Positions 1 through 5,613 of a DNA stretch of 5,613 bases are shown here, piece after piece. Source of the stretch: an uncultured Acidobacteriota bacterium (GTDB taxonomy: Bacteria > Acidobacteriota > Terriglobia > Terriglobales > Acidobacteriaceae); NCBI GenBank assembly GCA_903832475.1, contig CAILBQ010000133.1, positions 1 to 5,613 on the forward strand. Reading direction: 5' to 3'. The stretch's first letter is position 1. The number at the start of each line of letters is the position of its first letter. The notes under the pieces are model-generated. The model did not search any database. It saw only the letters and a list, made by a program, of their open reading frames with translations, and was not told where the DNA came from. The position numbers were made by a program, and so were the translations under genes.

Positions 1-633
1 GAGCGAGCGAATGACAGCGTGCCGGAACAAGACCCTGGAGAGGCGAGAAATTCGAGCGGCCATCGCCACGGTTCCCTCCCCGCCATCGCCGAAGAAGCCG
101 TCGTCGCCGCCAACGAAGCCATCCACTCCCGCGCTCAGCGTAACCTGCGCTTGAGCGGCATGGGTACCACCCTGGTCGGCCTGCTCACGGCCCTGCCAGA
201 CAGCGAGGGGGAAGACGAGCCCCGCGTGTGGATCCTCAATATCGGCGACAGCCGCTGCTACCGGCTTCGCAATCGCCGCATCGAGCTCTGCACCCAGGAC
301 CACTCTCTGGTTGAAGAGCAGATCCGACTTGGCCGCATGACTCGCTCGGAAGCCCTCCGCTCGCCGCTGCGCAACGTTATTACACGCGCCGTCGGCACCC
401 AGGGCAGCGTTACCGCCGACCTCATCGAAGCCGAAGTCGAACCCGGCGACCTTTTCCTACTCTGCTCCGACGGCCTCACCCGAGAGCTGAGCGACGAAAA
501 AATCGAAGCTCTCTTAAATGCCCCGACGACCGGTCCAGCACCGCTCGAAGAAGTCTGTGCGCGGCTGGTCCAGGCCGCCAATAAGGCCGGCGGCCACGAC
601 AACATCACTTGCCTCCTTGTCCGCGTCGACTAA
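1..633 (+). CDS. PP2C-family serine/threonine protein phosphatase, 5'-truncated by window edge
   Basis: This is a metal-dependent PPM/PP2C protein phosphatase, which removes phosphate from Ser/Thr residues and in bacteria usually opposes Hanks-type kinases. The frame is open from base 1. A GTG at 19 could be read as a start, but the family's first motifs (the RxxNED and DGMGG region, which supply metal-binding Asp residues) are missing, so the true start is upstream. Counting from the GTG, visible motifs are GMGTTL (47-52), NIGDSRCYRLR (74-84), TQDHSLVEEQ (92-101), RNVITRAVG (118-126), LLCSDGLTRELSD (147-159, with metal-ligand Asp151) and GGHDNIT (191-197, with metal-ligand Asp194). These appear in family order with family-like spacing, and the stop at 631-633 follows the last beta strand as expected. 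No membrane segment or extra domain is visible in this part. The substrate and any partner kinase cannot be told from the window. The family call is very secure; full length is unknown. Confidence 0.95.
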   Translation, partial: ERANDSVPEQDPGEARNSSGHRHGSLPAIAEEAVVAANEAIHSRAQRNLRLSGMGTTLVGLLTALPDSEGEDEPRVWILNIGDSRCYRLRNRRIELCTQDHSLVEEQIRLGRMTRSEALRSPLRNVITRAVGTQGSVTADLIEAEVEPGDLFLLCSDGLTRELSDEKIEALLNAPTTGPAPLEEVCARLVQAANKAGGHDNITCLLVRVD

Positions 634-705
634 CACTGGCTGCACGAGTCCCATCAAAGGCACCCCGAGGCTTTGAACGCGGGTTTCGGAAAGCAGAGCT
701 CGTAC

Positions 706-1158
706 ATGGCAAGGTTCCTGGGTTGTTTTCAGACTTTCTTGACGATTCTTCTGGTACTCCTCGCGACTCGAGCCGAAGCCAGAACGAAAGTCGTCACTGA
801 CCATCAGCTAAATTCCGCGATTACACGAGTTTTAAACGCCAAGAACGGCGTATCCAGACTCGTTAGAGCAGAACATCTTTTGGACTTGACGGTCCATCAC
901 GATTGCACCGCGATCACGGATGCTACGCTTCATTCACTCGTTTCCTTGTTAGACATCGATGACGACGGAGTGCAAATGTGGGTAGCTGCGGCGATCGGAG
1001 AATTCGGACCACGCGCACAGTTCGCGGCACCGAGGTTGATCGCGATTCTAGAGGTGAGCAACTGTAAGATGTGGGATCATTCATCCGCTGCAACCATCCC
1101 CAGTGCGTTAAAAAGCATTGGCATACCCGTTCCTCGCCGCAACTGCCAAGACCGCTAG
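706..1158 (+). CDS. Small exported HEAT-repeat-like protein of unknown function
   Basis: I do not recognise a named family. The frame opens at a TTG at 673, but the ATG at 706 is preferred because it places a standard signal peptide at the N-terminus: Arg3, hydrophobic stretch of about residues 8-20 (including FLTILLVLLA), then an AxA site (Ala23-Glu-Ala25), giving cleavage before Arg26. A weak AGAG at 695-698 lies 7 bases upstream. The product is 150 aa, about 125 aa mature. Residues 86-116 look like one HEAT/PBS-type helical unit (DDGVQMWVAAAIGEFGP, then AAPRLIAIL), and residues 51-82 could form another helical pair. The mature part has three Cys (67, 120, 147), so a disulfide such as Cys120-Cys147 is possible. 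Codon use appears more AT-tolerant than in both neighbours. Such repeats usually bind proteins, but no partner is evident. That it is a gene is likely; its function is unknown. Confidence 0.7.
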   Translation: MARFLGCFQTFLTILLVLLATRAEARTKVVTDHQLNSAITRVLNAKNGVSRLVRAEHLLDLTVHHDCTAITDATLHSLVSLLDIDDDGVQMWVAAAIGEFGPRAQFAAPRLIAILEVSNCKMWDHSSAATIPSALKSIGIPVPRRNCQDR

Positions 1159-1186
1159 CTGAATGAAGGCCCCGCCTGTCAACCGA

Positions 1187-1192
1187 TACAAT
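1187..1192 (+). promoter_or_regulatory. Candidate -10 element upstream of the 3-hydroxybutyryl-CoA dehydrogenase gene
   Basis: TACAAT lies 26 bases before the ATG at 1219. It would give a transcription start near 1199 and a leader of about 20 bases containing the GAGGGAG ribosome binding site (1207-1213). No good -35 match is seen at normal spacing (TGAAGG at 1164-1169 is poor). This is a weak prediction based on one hexamer and its position. Confidence 0.3.
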
Positions 1193-1218
1193 GCAGAGTT
1201 GCGGTCGAGGGAGAGTCC

Positions 1219-2091
1219 ATGCCAGAAAATACCATCCAAACAATTGGCGTCATTGGCGCCGGCACCATGGGCTCCGGTATTGCCCACGTCTTCGCCCGCT
1301 CCGGCTTCTCGGTCATCCTCTGCGACATTCAGCAGGACTTTCTGCTGAAAGCGAAAGACCGCATCCGCACCAATCTGAACCGCGAAGCCGCCAAGGGCAA
1401 GCTGCCTCAGGATCAGGTCGACCAAGCCCTGGCCCGCATCACCACCACCACCGACCGCACGGCCCTTGCTCAGGCTGACTTTGCCCCCCAAATCGTGATT
1501 GAAGCCGCCAGCGAGCGCTTCGACCTCAAAGCCGAGCTCTTCCAGTCCCTTGACAAAATCCTTCCCGCAGAAGCCATCCTCGCCACCAACACCAGCTCTA
1601 TCTCGATCACCAAACTCGCCGCCCAGACCCAGCGACCCGCCCAGGTCATCGGCATGCATTTCTTCAACCCAGTGCCGGTCATGGCCCTGGTCGAAATCAT
1701 CCGCGGACTGCAGACCAATCAGGCGACCTACGACGCTGTGCACGCCCTGTCCAAACTGCTCGGGAAAACCCCCATCGAAGTCAACGATTCGCCCGGCTTC
1801 GTGTCGAATCGCGTTCTCATGCCGCTGATCAATGAAGCCGCCTTCACCGTCATGGAAGGCGTCGCCACCGCCGAGGCTGTCGATCAGGTCTTTCAGCTGG
1901 GCATGGCCCACCCCATGGGCCCGCTGACGCTGGCGGACTTCATCGGGCTGGATGTGTGCGTCGATATCCTGCGCATGCTTCACCAGGGGCTGGGCGATCC
2001 CAAGTATCGGCCATGCCCGCTGCTGGTCCGCATGGTAGACGCCGGGTGGCTGGGACGCAAATCTGGTCGCGGTTTTTACTCATACCCGTAA
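1219..2091 (+). CDS. hbd: 3-hydroxybutyryl-CoA dehydrogenase (NAD-dependent 3-hydroxyacyl-CoA dehydrogenase)
   Basis: This cytoplasmic enzyme interconverts (S)-3-hydroxyacyl-CoA and 3-oxoacyl-CoA with NAD(H), in beta-oxidation, butanoate metabolism or related routes. Length is 290 aa, normal for the single-domain-pair bacterial form (about 280-290 aa). The N-terminal Rossmann domain has GAGTMGSGIA from residue 13. Asp36 at the end of the second beta strand favours NAD over NADP. The catalytic set is complete and correctly spaced: Ser126 in NTSS, His147 in GMHFFNPV, Glu159 in LVEII and Asn197 in FVSNR. The C-terminal domain shows DSPGFVSNR (190-198), HPMGPLTLADFIGLD (231-245) and the closing GWLGRKSGRGFYSY (276-289). 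The ATG at 1219 is supported by the GAGGGAG ribosome binding site 5 bases upstream and by the Rossmann strand starting at residue 6. No thiolase, enoyl-CoA hydratase or acyl-CoA dehydrogenase gene is adjacent, so the pathway cannot be fixed. Family members are also named paaH, fadB2 or mmgB; substrate chain length is uncertain. Confidence 0.95.
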   Translation: MPENTIQTIGVIGAGTMGSGIAHVFARSGFSVILCDIQQDFLLKAKDRIRTNLNREAAKGKLPQDQVDQALARITTTTDRTALAQADFAPQIVIEAASERFDLKAELFQSLDKILPAEAILATNTSSISITKLAAQTQRPAQVIGMHFFNPVPVMALVEIIRGLQTNQATYDAVHALSKLLGKTPIEVNDSPGFVSNRVLMPLINEAAFTVMEGVATAEAVDQVFQLGMAHPMGPLTLADFIGLDVCVDILRMLHQGLGDPKYRPCPLLVRMVDAGWLGRKSGRGFYSYP

Positions 2092-2209
2092 AATTGGCGC
2101 CTGCCCCGGAACGGCACGCGACCCGCCAACGTTACCCAAACCGATTCCCCTCCCAAACGATGGAACGCCGCCCCTCGTACTCCACATCGAACGGGTCTAT
2201 TCTTGAAAG

Positions 2210-3346
2210 ATGGTCCGCTTCACCGTCCTCGCTTCCGGCTCCAAGGGCAACAGCAGCATCGTGACTCACTGCCCCGACTCGACAGACCCGCGCGAGGGCA
2301 ATGCCGACAACTGCACCCGCATCCTGGTCGATGCCGGTCTGAGTTGCCGCGAGCTGTTCCGCCGCATGCGGCTGGTGGGCGAAGATCCCGCGACCCTCGA
2401 CGCCATCCTGATCACCCACGAGCACCAGGACCACATCAACGGCCTGGCCGTCACCGCCCGCAAACTGGGCATCCCGGTTTACTTCACGGAAGCGACGCAT
2501 CGCGCCTGGGTGCGCCAGATGACGCCGCAGCGTCGCATCACCTACGCCGAGTGGGCCGCTCAATACCGCAAGCAGCGGGAAAAAGATGACGCCAGGGCGC
2601 AGTTTGAATCCAGGATTGCGGTTTCTCCCGATTTGTCGGGCCCGCACCCTGGCCCGGACCACGCTCCGCTGCCTGACCCGGATCCTGATCCGGCGCCCGA
2701 GCCAGACCCAGTCCCAGTCCCCGACCCCAACCCGGTCGGTATCCATGCTTCCAGCAGTGTCTCCTGCAGCCCTGACATCGACCCGGAAGCCAAGGCCGAG
2801 CTTGCCGCGGAAACCCGCGCCAACCCTGCCCGGCTCCCCGCGGACCTGCCGTACGTGCAGTATTTTCGGCCAGGTGAGCCTTTCCATATCGGCGACATCT
2901 CAGTCAGTCCCTTTACTATTCCTCACGACGCCGCTGACCCGGTTGGATTTGTCTTTACGGCGGAAGGAGTTCGCCTGGCCGTTGCCACCGACCTGGGCTA
3001 CATGCCGCCCAACGTCCAGGCACAGTTGCGCCGCTGCGACCTGATCATGCTGGAGTCCAATCACGACCTCGAGATGCTGCGCGACGGGCCCTATCCCTGG
3101 TCGGTAAAACAGCGCGTACTGTCCCGCGTTGGCCATCTTTCCAATGCCGCCACGGCCCACTTCCTCGAAGATACCTACGATGGCGCGGCCACCTACCTGA
3201 TCCTCGCTCACCTTTCTGAAAGCAATAACCATCCCGAACTGGCGCGCATCGCTGCTGAACACGCACTCGTGTCCAAGCCAAGCCTGCTGGCCAATCGTCT
3301 CTACCTAGCCGCACAGCACGAGCCGCTGGCTCCAGTGCATTTTTGA
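2210..3346 (+). CDS. yycJ: Metallo-beta-lactamase-fold hydrolase, YycJ/WalJ-like, with Asp/Pro-rich insertion
   Basis: The protein belongs to the cytoplasmic YycJ/WalJ group of the metallo-beta-lactamase fold. A member from Bacillus anthracis has been described as a 5'-3' DNA exonuclease involved in mutation avoidance; the activity here is inferred. Visible motifs are LASGSKGNSS (7-16), LVDAGLSCREL (39-49), the metal-binding THEHQDH (69-75: His70, His72, Asp74, His75), IPHDAADPVGF (237-247), ATDLGY (259-264), LESNHDLEML (281-290), GPYPWSVKQRV (293-303), GHLSN (308-312) and AHLSESNN (333-340). Candidate further metal or active-site residues are His239, Asp261, His285, His309 and His334. The ATG is fixed by an in-frame TGA at 2204-2206 and by the family N-terminus; its Shine-Dalgarno is weak (GAAAG abutting the ATG). 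Length is 378 aa against about 260 for usual family members. The excess is mostly residues 118-214, an apparently disordered segment rich in Pro, Asp and Ala. It lies 118 bases after the dehydrogenase stop, so co-transcription is possible but not shown. Confidence 0.9.
   Translation: MVRFTVLASGSKGNSSIVTHCPDSTDPREGNADNCTRILVDAGLSCRELFRRMRLVGEDPATLDAILITHEHQDHINGLAVTARKLGIPVYFTEATHRAWVRQMTPQRRITYAEWAAQYRKQREKDDARAQFESRIAVSPDLSGPHPGPDHAPLPDPDPDPAPEPDPVPVPDPNPVGIHASSSVSCSPDIDPEAKAELAAETRANPARLPADLPYVQYFRPGEPFHIGDISVSPFTIPHDAADPVGFVFTAEGVRLAVATDLGYMPPNVQAQLRRCDLIMLESNHDLEMLRDGPYPWSVKQRVLSRVGHLSNAATAHFLEDTYDGAATYLILAHLSESNNHPELARIAAEHALVSKPSLLANRLYLAAQHEPLAPVHF
2675..2734 (+). repeat. Imperfect hexanucleotide tandem repeat encoding ten X-Pro dipeptides
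   Basis: Ten consecutive six-base units of the form NNN-CCN encode X-Pro pairs: DP, DP, DP, AP, EP, DP, VP, VP, DP, NP (residues 156-175 of the YycJ-like protein). Units are degenerate at the DNA level (GACCCG, GATCCT, GATCCG, GCGCCC, GAGCCA and so on), which suggests an old or protein-level-selected repeat. An inverted pair, CCGGATC and GATCCGG (2678-2684 and 2687-2693), sits inside it. The frame is kept open through the whole repeat. Confidence 0.8.
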
Positions 3347-3414
3347 TCCGTCGAATTGCGCAGTCCAACGTTTCTGCATCATCTGCATCGAAAGAAGTGC
3401 GTAACCAGGTACCC

Positions 3415-3431
3415 TCGGGGCTTTTCCCCGG
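3415..3431 (+). other. Short GC-rich hairpin, possible weak terminator or attenuating structure
   Basis: TCGGGG and CCCCGG flank a CTTTT loop (five G-C pairs plus one closing wobble). It lies about 70 bases after the YycJ-like stop codon. No U-tract follows, so it is not a standard intrinsic terminator, although it may mark the 3' end of the upstream transcript. Confidence 0.3.
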
Positions 3432-3471
3432 CGGGAACTTCCTTATCAGCGCGAACGTAATCTGTCTAGGG

Positions 3472-3477
3472 TACAAT
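3472..3477 (+). promoter_or_regulatory. Candidate -10 element for the two-TM zinc-finger-like gene
   Basis: TACAAT is followed by G, matching the hexamer and next base seen before the dehydrogenase gene. It is the only -10-like match I found in this gap. No clear -35 is visible 16-18 bases upstream. The box overlaps the ATG at 3476, which argues against that ATG as the protein start. Low-confidence prediction. Confidence 0.3.
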
Positions 3478-3595
3478 GGTGGGATACGCCGCATCTTTTG
3501 CTCAACTCCTGCGCGTTCAGTGCGCCCTTGGATTGAACAAGGATTCGGCCCGCACTTTTGCGAACCGAAACCCCGGCAAAGCGAGTCTAACGATT

Positions 3596-4057
3596 ATGGC
3601 AAAATCACGATGCACGGACAGGGTCGTTGGAGCCATTCTGGCTAGCTGGCGTTATGACATCTCGGCGATTGCACCGGAAATGCGCAGAGACTACGAACAG
3701 CACCTGGTGGAGTGTGCTCACTGCCACTCACGCCAGAAGTTCCATCGCACCCTGGACGCCTCTCTTGCCGTCCTCACGGCACTTTCGATGATCTCCTTTC
3801 TTTTCGCCCTGGCCGTTCTGCAACGGGTCAAGGTATTGGAGCACGTAGCCTTCAATATCCTCGGATTGGACACGGTCTCGATGTACCAGATGCTGGTTTC
3901 GGCGGCTTTTGCCGGGCTGGGCTTCTCATTGATTGCCTTCATTCTGGTGATGACCACTACGCCTGCCCCGTCCTACCTCGGTGGAATGGCCATGGAACGG
4001 GCGCGTGGCCTGGAAGCCAGGCTTCCGGAATCGATCCGGTCTCTTCGGCCCCGATAA
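3596..4057 (+). CDS. Two-TM membrane protein with N-terminal His/Cys (zf-HC2-like) motif
   Basis: The chosen ATG gives 153 aa. An upstream in-frame ATG at 3476 would add 40 residues with no recognisable character and overlaps a candidate -10 box, so it is less likely; neither start has a strong Shine-Dalgarno. Residues 33-50 contain His36-x3-Cys40-x2-Cys43, the pattern of the putative zinc-finger domain of anti-sigma factors (zf-HC2). Two hydrophobic segments follow, at about 57-75 and 99-119, separated by a short loop, then a C-terminal tail of about 34 residues rich in Arg and Glu. With no signal peptide, the likely topology is N-terminus and C-terminus in the cytoplasm. Cys40-Cys43-His44 also reads as CxxCH, the heme c attachment pattern, but a cytoplasmic location makes zinc more likely. 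The usual anti-sigma extracytoplasmic domain is absent and no sigma factor gene is adjacent, so an anti-sigma role is only a guess. A terminator follows 26 bases after the stop. Confidence 0.75.
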   Translation: MAKSRCTDRVVGAILASWRYDISAIAPEMRRDYEQHLVECAHCHSRQKFHRTLDASLAVLTALSMISFLFALAVLQRVKVLEHVAFNILGLDTVSMYQMLVSAAFAGLGFSLIAFILVMTTTPAPSYLGGMAMERARGLEARLPESIRSLRPR

Positions 4058-4083
4058 GGCTGCTTACACAACACTGCTATACC

Positions 4084-4115
4084 AAAGGGCCGGATCCAAT
4101 CCGGCCTTTTGTTTT
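4084..4115 (+). terminator. Intrinsic terminator between convergent genes
   Basis: An eight-base perfect stem, GGCCGGAT with ATCCGGCC (4088-4095 and 4099-4106), closes on a CCA loop and is extended by AAAG pairing with TTTT (one wobble), giving up to 12 pairs. TTTTGTTTT follows at 4107-4115. It lies 26 bases after the two-TM gene stop and 8 bases beyond the stop of the convergent glycosidase gene. On the minus strand the stem is followed by only three T residues, so termination in that direction would be weaker. Confidence 0.9.
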
Positions 4116-4123
4116 CGGCATAT

Positions 4124-5613
4124 TCAGTGGGCGGAATTAGTGGTCGCGTGCTCCTCCAATTCCATTAGACCCAGCAGAGCGCCCCAGTGATAAAACCGGT
4201 CGCTGCTGCTCACGTCATCGCCTGCACCGGTGATCGCGTTGTAGTTCTCATGCACATGTGCATTCTGCCTCCAGTCCCTCAGAAACAGCTCGAGCGATTT
4301 CGCGGCCAGCTCCTGCCGAGCCTTCACCACCACTGGATTCGAGTATTTTTTAAGACCCAGATAGACCAGGTAGTTCATCGGACCCCATATCCTGCCCCGC
4401 CAGTAATCCTGATCCTGGAACGCAGGATCGTTTCGAGCAATGGATGGAATCACCCACGTTCCCCAGAACTCCGTCGGATTTAACAGGTGCTCCTTAACCA
4501 TCCGTTCAGCTTGCTGCGGAGTGGCTCCGGCAGCCAATAGCGGGTAAAAGTTTGTTGGCGAAAGCCTCAGACTGGAATTGCCGGTTTTGAGATCCTGATT
4601 GAGAAACATTCCGCTTTTTTCATCCCACAACCTACCCAGCGCCTCGCGATATTTGTCTGCGCGCGCTTTCAGTTCCGCCGCGTCTGCTATCTTCCCCAAT
4701 ACCTGGGCCATGGTGGCCAGGGTATCGCAGTCCGCGATATACATCCCCATCATTCCGACGTCAGCCAATTCCATCTGGTGCGCCTTGTCGTCAAACTCGT
4801 CGGTGTCATACATGGGCGAGTTGTCCAGGCCCGATTCGAAGCGCGCGCCCTGCATCGTCCCCACCGATGTGTCATCGAGGTTGCGGGGGGCGTTCTCATC
4901 ATCACTTCCCCAAACCAGAAAATTTTTCCGTTCGCGATGTGCCGCCCACCAACGGTTCCACTTCAGTAATGCCGGATAGGTCTCGTCCAATAGCCAGCGG
5001 TCGTGAAACTTGTCGTACAGCGCCAGCACGGTGATAGCTCCGACCGGCGGCTCCGAGCGGTCCGAACTTTTCCACCCGCCACTGCGCGCATAGTTGGGGA
5101 TGAAGCCTGCCTGCGTGGCCTCGCGGCCGATCTCAATCGCATTGGCATACGCCAAGTCTCGATCGCCCACTGCGGCCAGGGTGGCAGCGAAGTACGTGTC
5201 CCAGTCGAACAGCACATATCCGCCCCAGTTCACGCTCCAGATGCGGCTCACCGGGGAAATCACCCGCTTACCCGCAGGCTCATAGATAGTGTCCCACCCA
5301 ATTACTGTTTGAATTGCATCGGCGACAGGGGCCTGTTTGCCAAACTTTGCTGTCGACTGCACGTATAGCGCATGCTTCCGTTCGAGAATCGCTTCAATCT
5401 CTTCCACCGTGCGAGCTCTGCCGGAGCTAAATCCGACCTGCCCGGTCAATTCCGCCGCCAAATACGCGCCTGCCACTGGCACATTCAGGTCCTGGCTCGC
5501 GCTGCCAGCCAGATAAAAATCAAGTACTTGCATTTTCTCATCGCGATAGGTCCTGGCCTCAATCCGGGCATTCTGCTTCTTTGCGGCTCCTGGCTGGTTC
5601 CACAACATGCCAA
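4124..5613 (-). CDS. GH63/YgjK-like glycoside hydrolase, catalytic (alpha/alpha)6 domain, 5'-truncated by window edge
   Basis: The product resembles GH63-type inverting glycosidases (YgjK, mannosylglycerate hydrolase and related alpha-glucosidases; distant GH37 trehalases). An ATG at 5608 could give 494 aa, but the frame stays open to the window edge, no signal peptide is visible and family members usually carry an N-terminal beta-sandwich domain, so the start is probably outside. Counting from that ATG: SVNWGGYVLFDWDTYFAA (125-142) matches the WDxxF substrate-site motif; ARFESGLDNSP (255-265) holds Asp262, the expected general acid; DYWRGRIWGPMNYLVYLGL (401-419) is the hallmark late motif; and VHENYNAITG (452-461) holds Glu454, the expected general base. 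FYHWGALLGL (472-481) closes the barrel. Both catalytic positions are therefore present. Substrate cannot be assigned: alpha-glucosides, glucosylglycerate or mannosylglycerate, and plant or host glycans are all possible. Acidobacterial homologues are often exported, which the missing N-terminus would settle. No transporter or other carbohydrate gene is adjacent. Confidence 0.9.
   Translation of the reverse strand, partial: GMLWNQPGAAKKQNARIEARTYRDEKMQVLDFYLAGSASQDLNVPVAGAYLAAELTGQVGFSSGRARTVEEIEAILERKHALYVQSTAKFGKQAPVADAIQTVIGWDTIYEPAGKRVISPVSRIWSVNWGGYVLFDWDTYFAATLAAVGDRDLAYANAIEIGREATQAGFIPNYARSGGWKSSDRSEPPVGAITVLALYDKFHDRWLLDETYPALLKWNRWWAAHRERKNFLVWGSDDENAPRNLDDTSVGTMQGARFESGLDNSPMYDTDEFDDKAHQMELADVGMMGMYIADCDTLATMAQVLGKIADAAELKARADKYREALGRLWDEKSGMFLNQDLKTGNSSLRLSPTNFYPLLAAGATPQQAERMVKEHLLNPTEFWGTWVIPSIARNDPAFQDQDYWRGRIWGPMNYLVYLGLKKYSNPVVVKARQELAAKSLELFLRDWRQNAHVHENYNAITGAGDDVSSSDRFYHWGALLGLMELEEHATTNSAH

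Larger units (their letters stand above)
3347..3595. other. Intergenic region of about 250 bases between the YycJ-like gene and the two-TM protein gene
   Basis: No convincing gene is seen here. Open frames that cross it (a TTG-started frame from 3343, and an N-terminal extension of the next gene from 3476) lack recognisable protein character. The region holds a compact GC hairpin at 3415-3431 and a candidate -10 box at 3472-3477. If that box is used, the next gene has an untranslated leader of about 110 bases. Confidence 0.55.

Noticed and set aside
1..60. Possible phosphatase start at the GTG at 19, or at the out-of-frame ATG at 11
   Set aside because: Starting there would remove the family's first metal-binding motifs, and the coding frame is open to the window edge. 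The ATG at 11 is in a frame without phosphatase character.
1108..1983. Long open frame on the minus strand (291 codons) opposite the dehydrogenase gene
   Set aside because: It is antisense to a gene with complete catalytic motifs. Its product is Gly/Asp/His-rich with no recognisable fold, as expected from the complement of a GC-biased coding sequence.
2094..2129. Inverted repeat TTGGCG/CGCCAA after the dehydrogenase gene, considered as a terminator
   Set aside because: The stem is only six pairs with a loop of 24 bases and no T-run follows. Probably chance.
2198..2203. TATTCT just upstream of the YycJ-like start, considered as a -10 box
   Set aside because: It lies only 6 bases before the ATG, so transcription would begin at or after the start codon. 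No -35 element is present.
2132..2887. Long open frame on the minus strand (251 codons) opposite the YycJ-like gene
   Set aside because: The Arg/Val/Gly-rich product includes the mirror of the X-Pro repeat and has no domain character. The plus-strand frame explains this region fully.
3434..3469. GGAACTT followed by TCTGTCTA, resembling a sigma-E/ECF promoter upstream of the zinc-finger-like gene
   Set aside because: The gap between the two elements is 20-23 bases, longer than the 15-17 typical of such promoters, and no ECF sigma factor gene is present.
3476..3595. N-terminal extension of the two-TM protein from the ATG at 3476
   Set aside because: The extra 40 residues have no recognisable character, there is no ribosome binding site, and the ATG overlaps a candidate -10 box. 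The ATG at 3596 leaves a family-like domain order.

Overview
This window looks like ordinary chromosomal sequence from a moderately high-GC bacterium. The mix of a PP2C-type phosphatase, a small secreted HEAT-like protein, a stand-alone 3-hydroxyacyl-CoA dehydrogenase, a YycJ-type metallo-hydrolase, a small zinc-finger membrane protein and a GH63-type glycosidase would fit an acidobacterium (Terriglobia-like soil organism). That placement is an inference from gene style only; no marker gene is present.

Layout, left to right. At 1-633 (+) lies the C-terminal part of a PP2C-family Ser/Thr phosphatase whose N-terminus is outside the window. At 706-1158 (+) is a small exported protein of unknown function with one recognisable HEAT-like unit. 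At 1219-2091 (+) is a complete NAD-dependent 3-hydroxybutyryl-CoA dehydrogenase. At 2210-3346 (+) is a metallo-beta-lactamase-fold protein of the YycJ/WalJ type that carries an extra segment of about 95 residues, including a run of X-Pro dipeptides rich in Asp. A gap of about 250 bases (3347-3595) holds a small GC hairpin and a candidate -10 box but no convincing gene. At 3596-4057 (+) is a two-TM protein with an N-terminal His/Cys zinc-finger-like motif. A strong intrinsic terminator (4084-4115) separates it from a convergent gene at 4124-5613 (-), the catalytic domain of a GH63/YgjK-like glycosidase cut by the right edge of the window.

The genes do not form an obvious pathway. Gaps of 60-250 bases between the plus-strand genes argue against a tight operon, and the last gene is convergent. 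I see no tRNA, rRNA, CRISPR array, insertion sequence, phage or defence genes, and no clearly new multi-gene system. The points most worth a second look are the Asp/Pro-rich insertion in the YycJ-like protein, the CxxCH-containing His/Cys motif in the two-TM protein, and the small HEAT-like exported protein, whose codon use differs from its neighbours.
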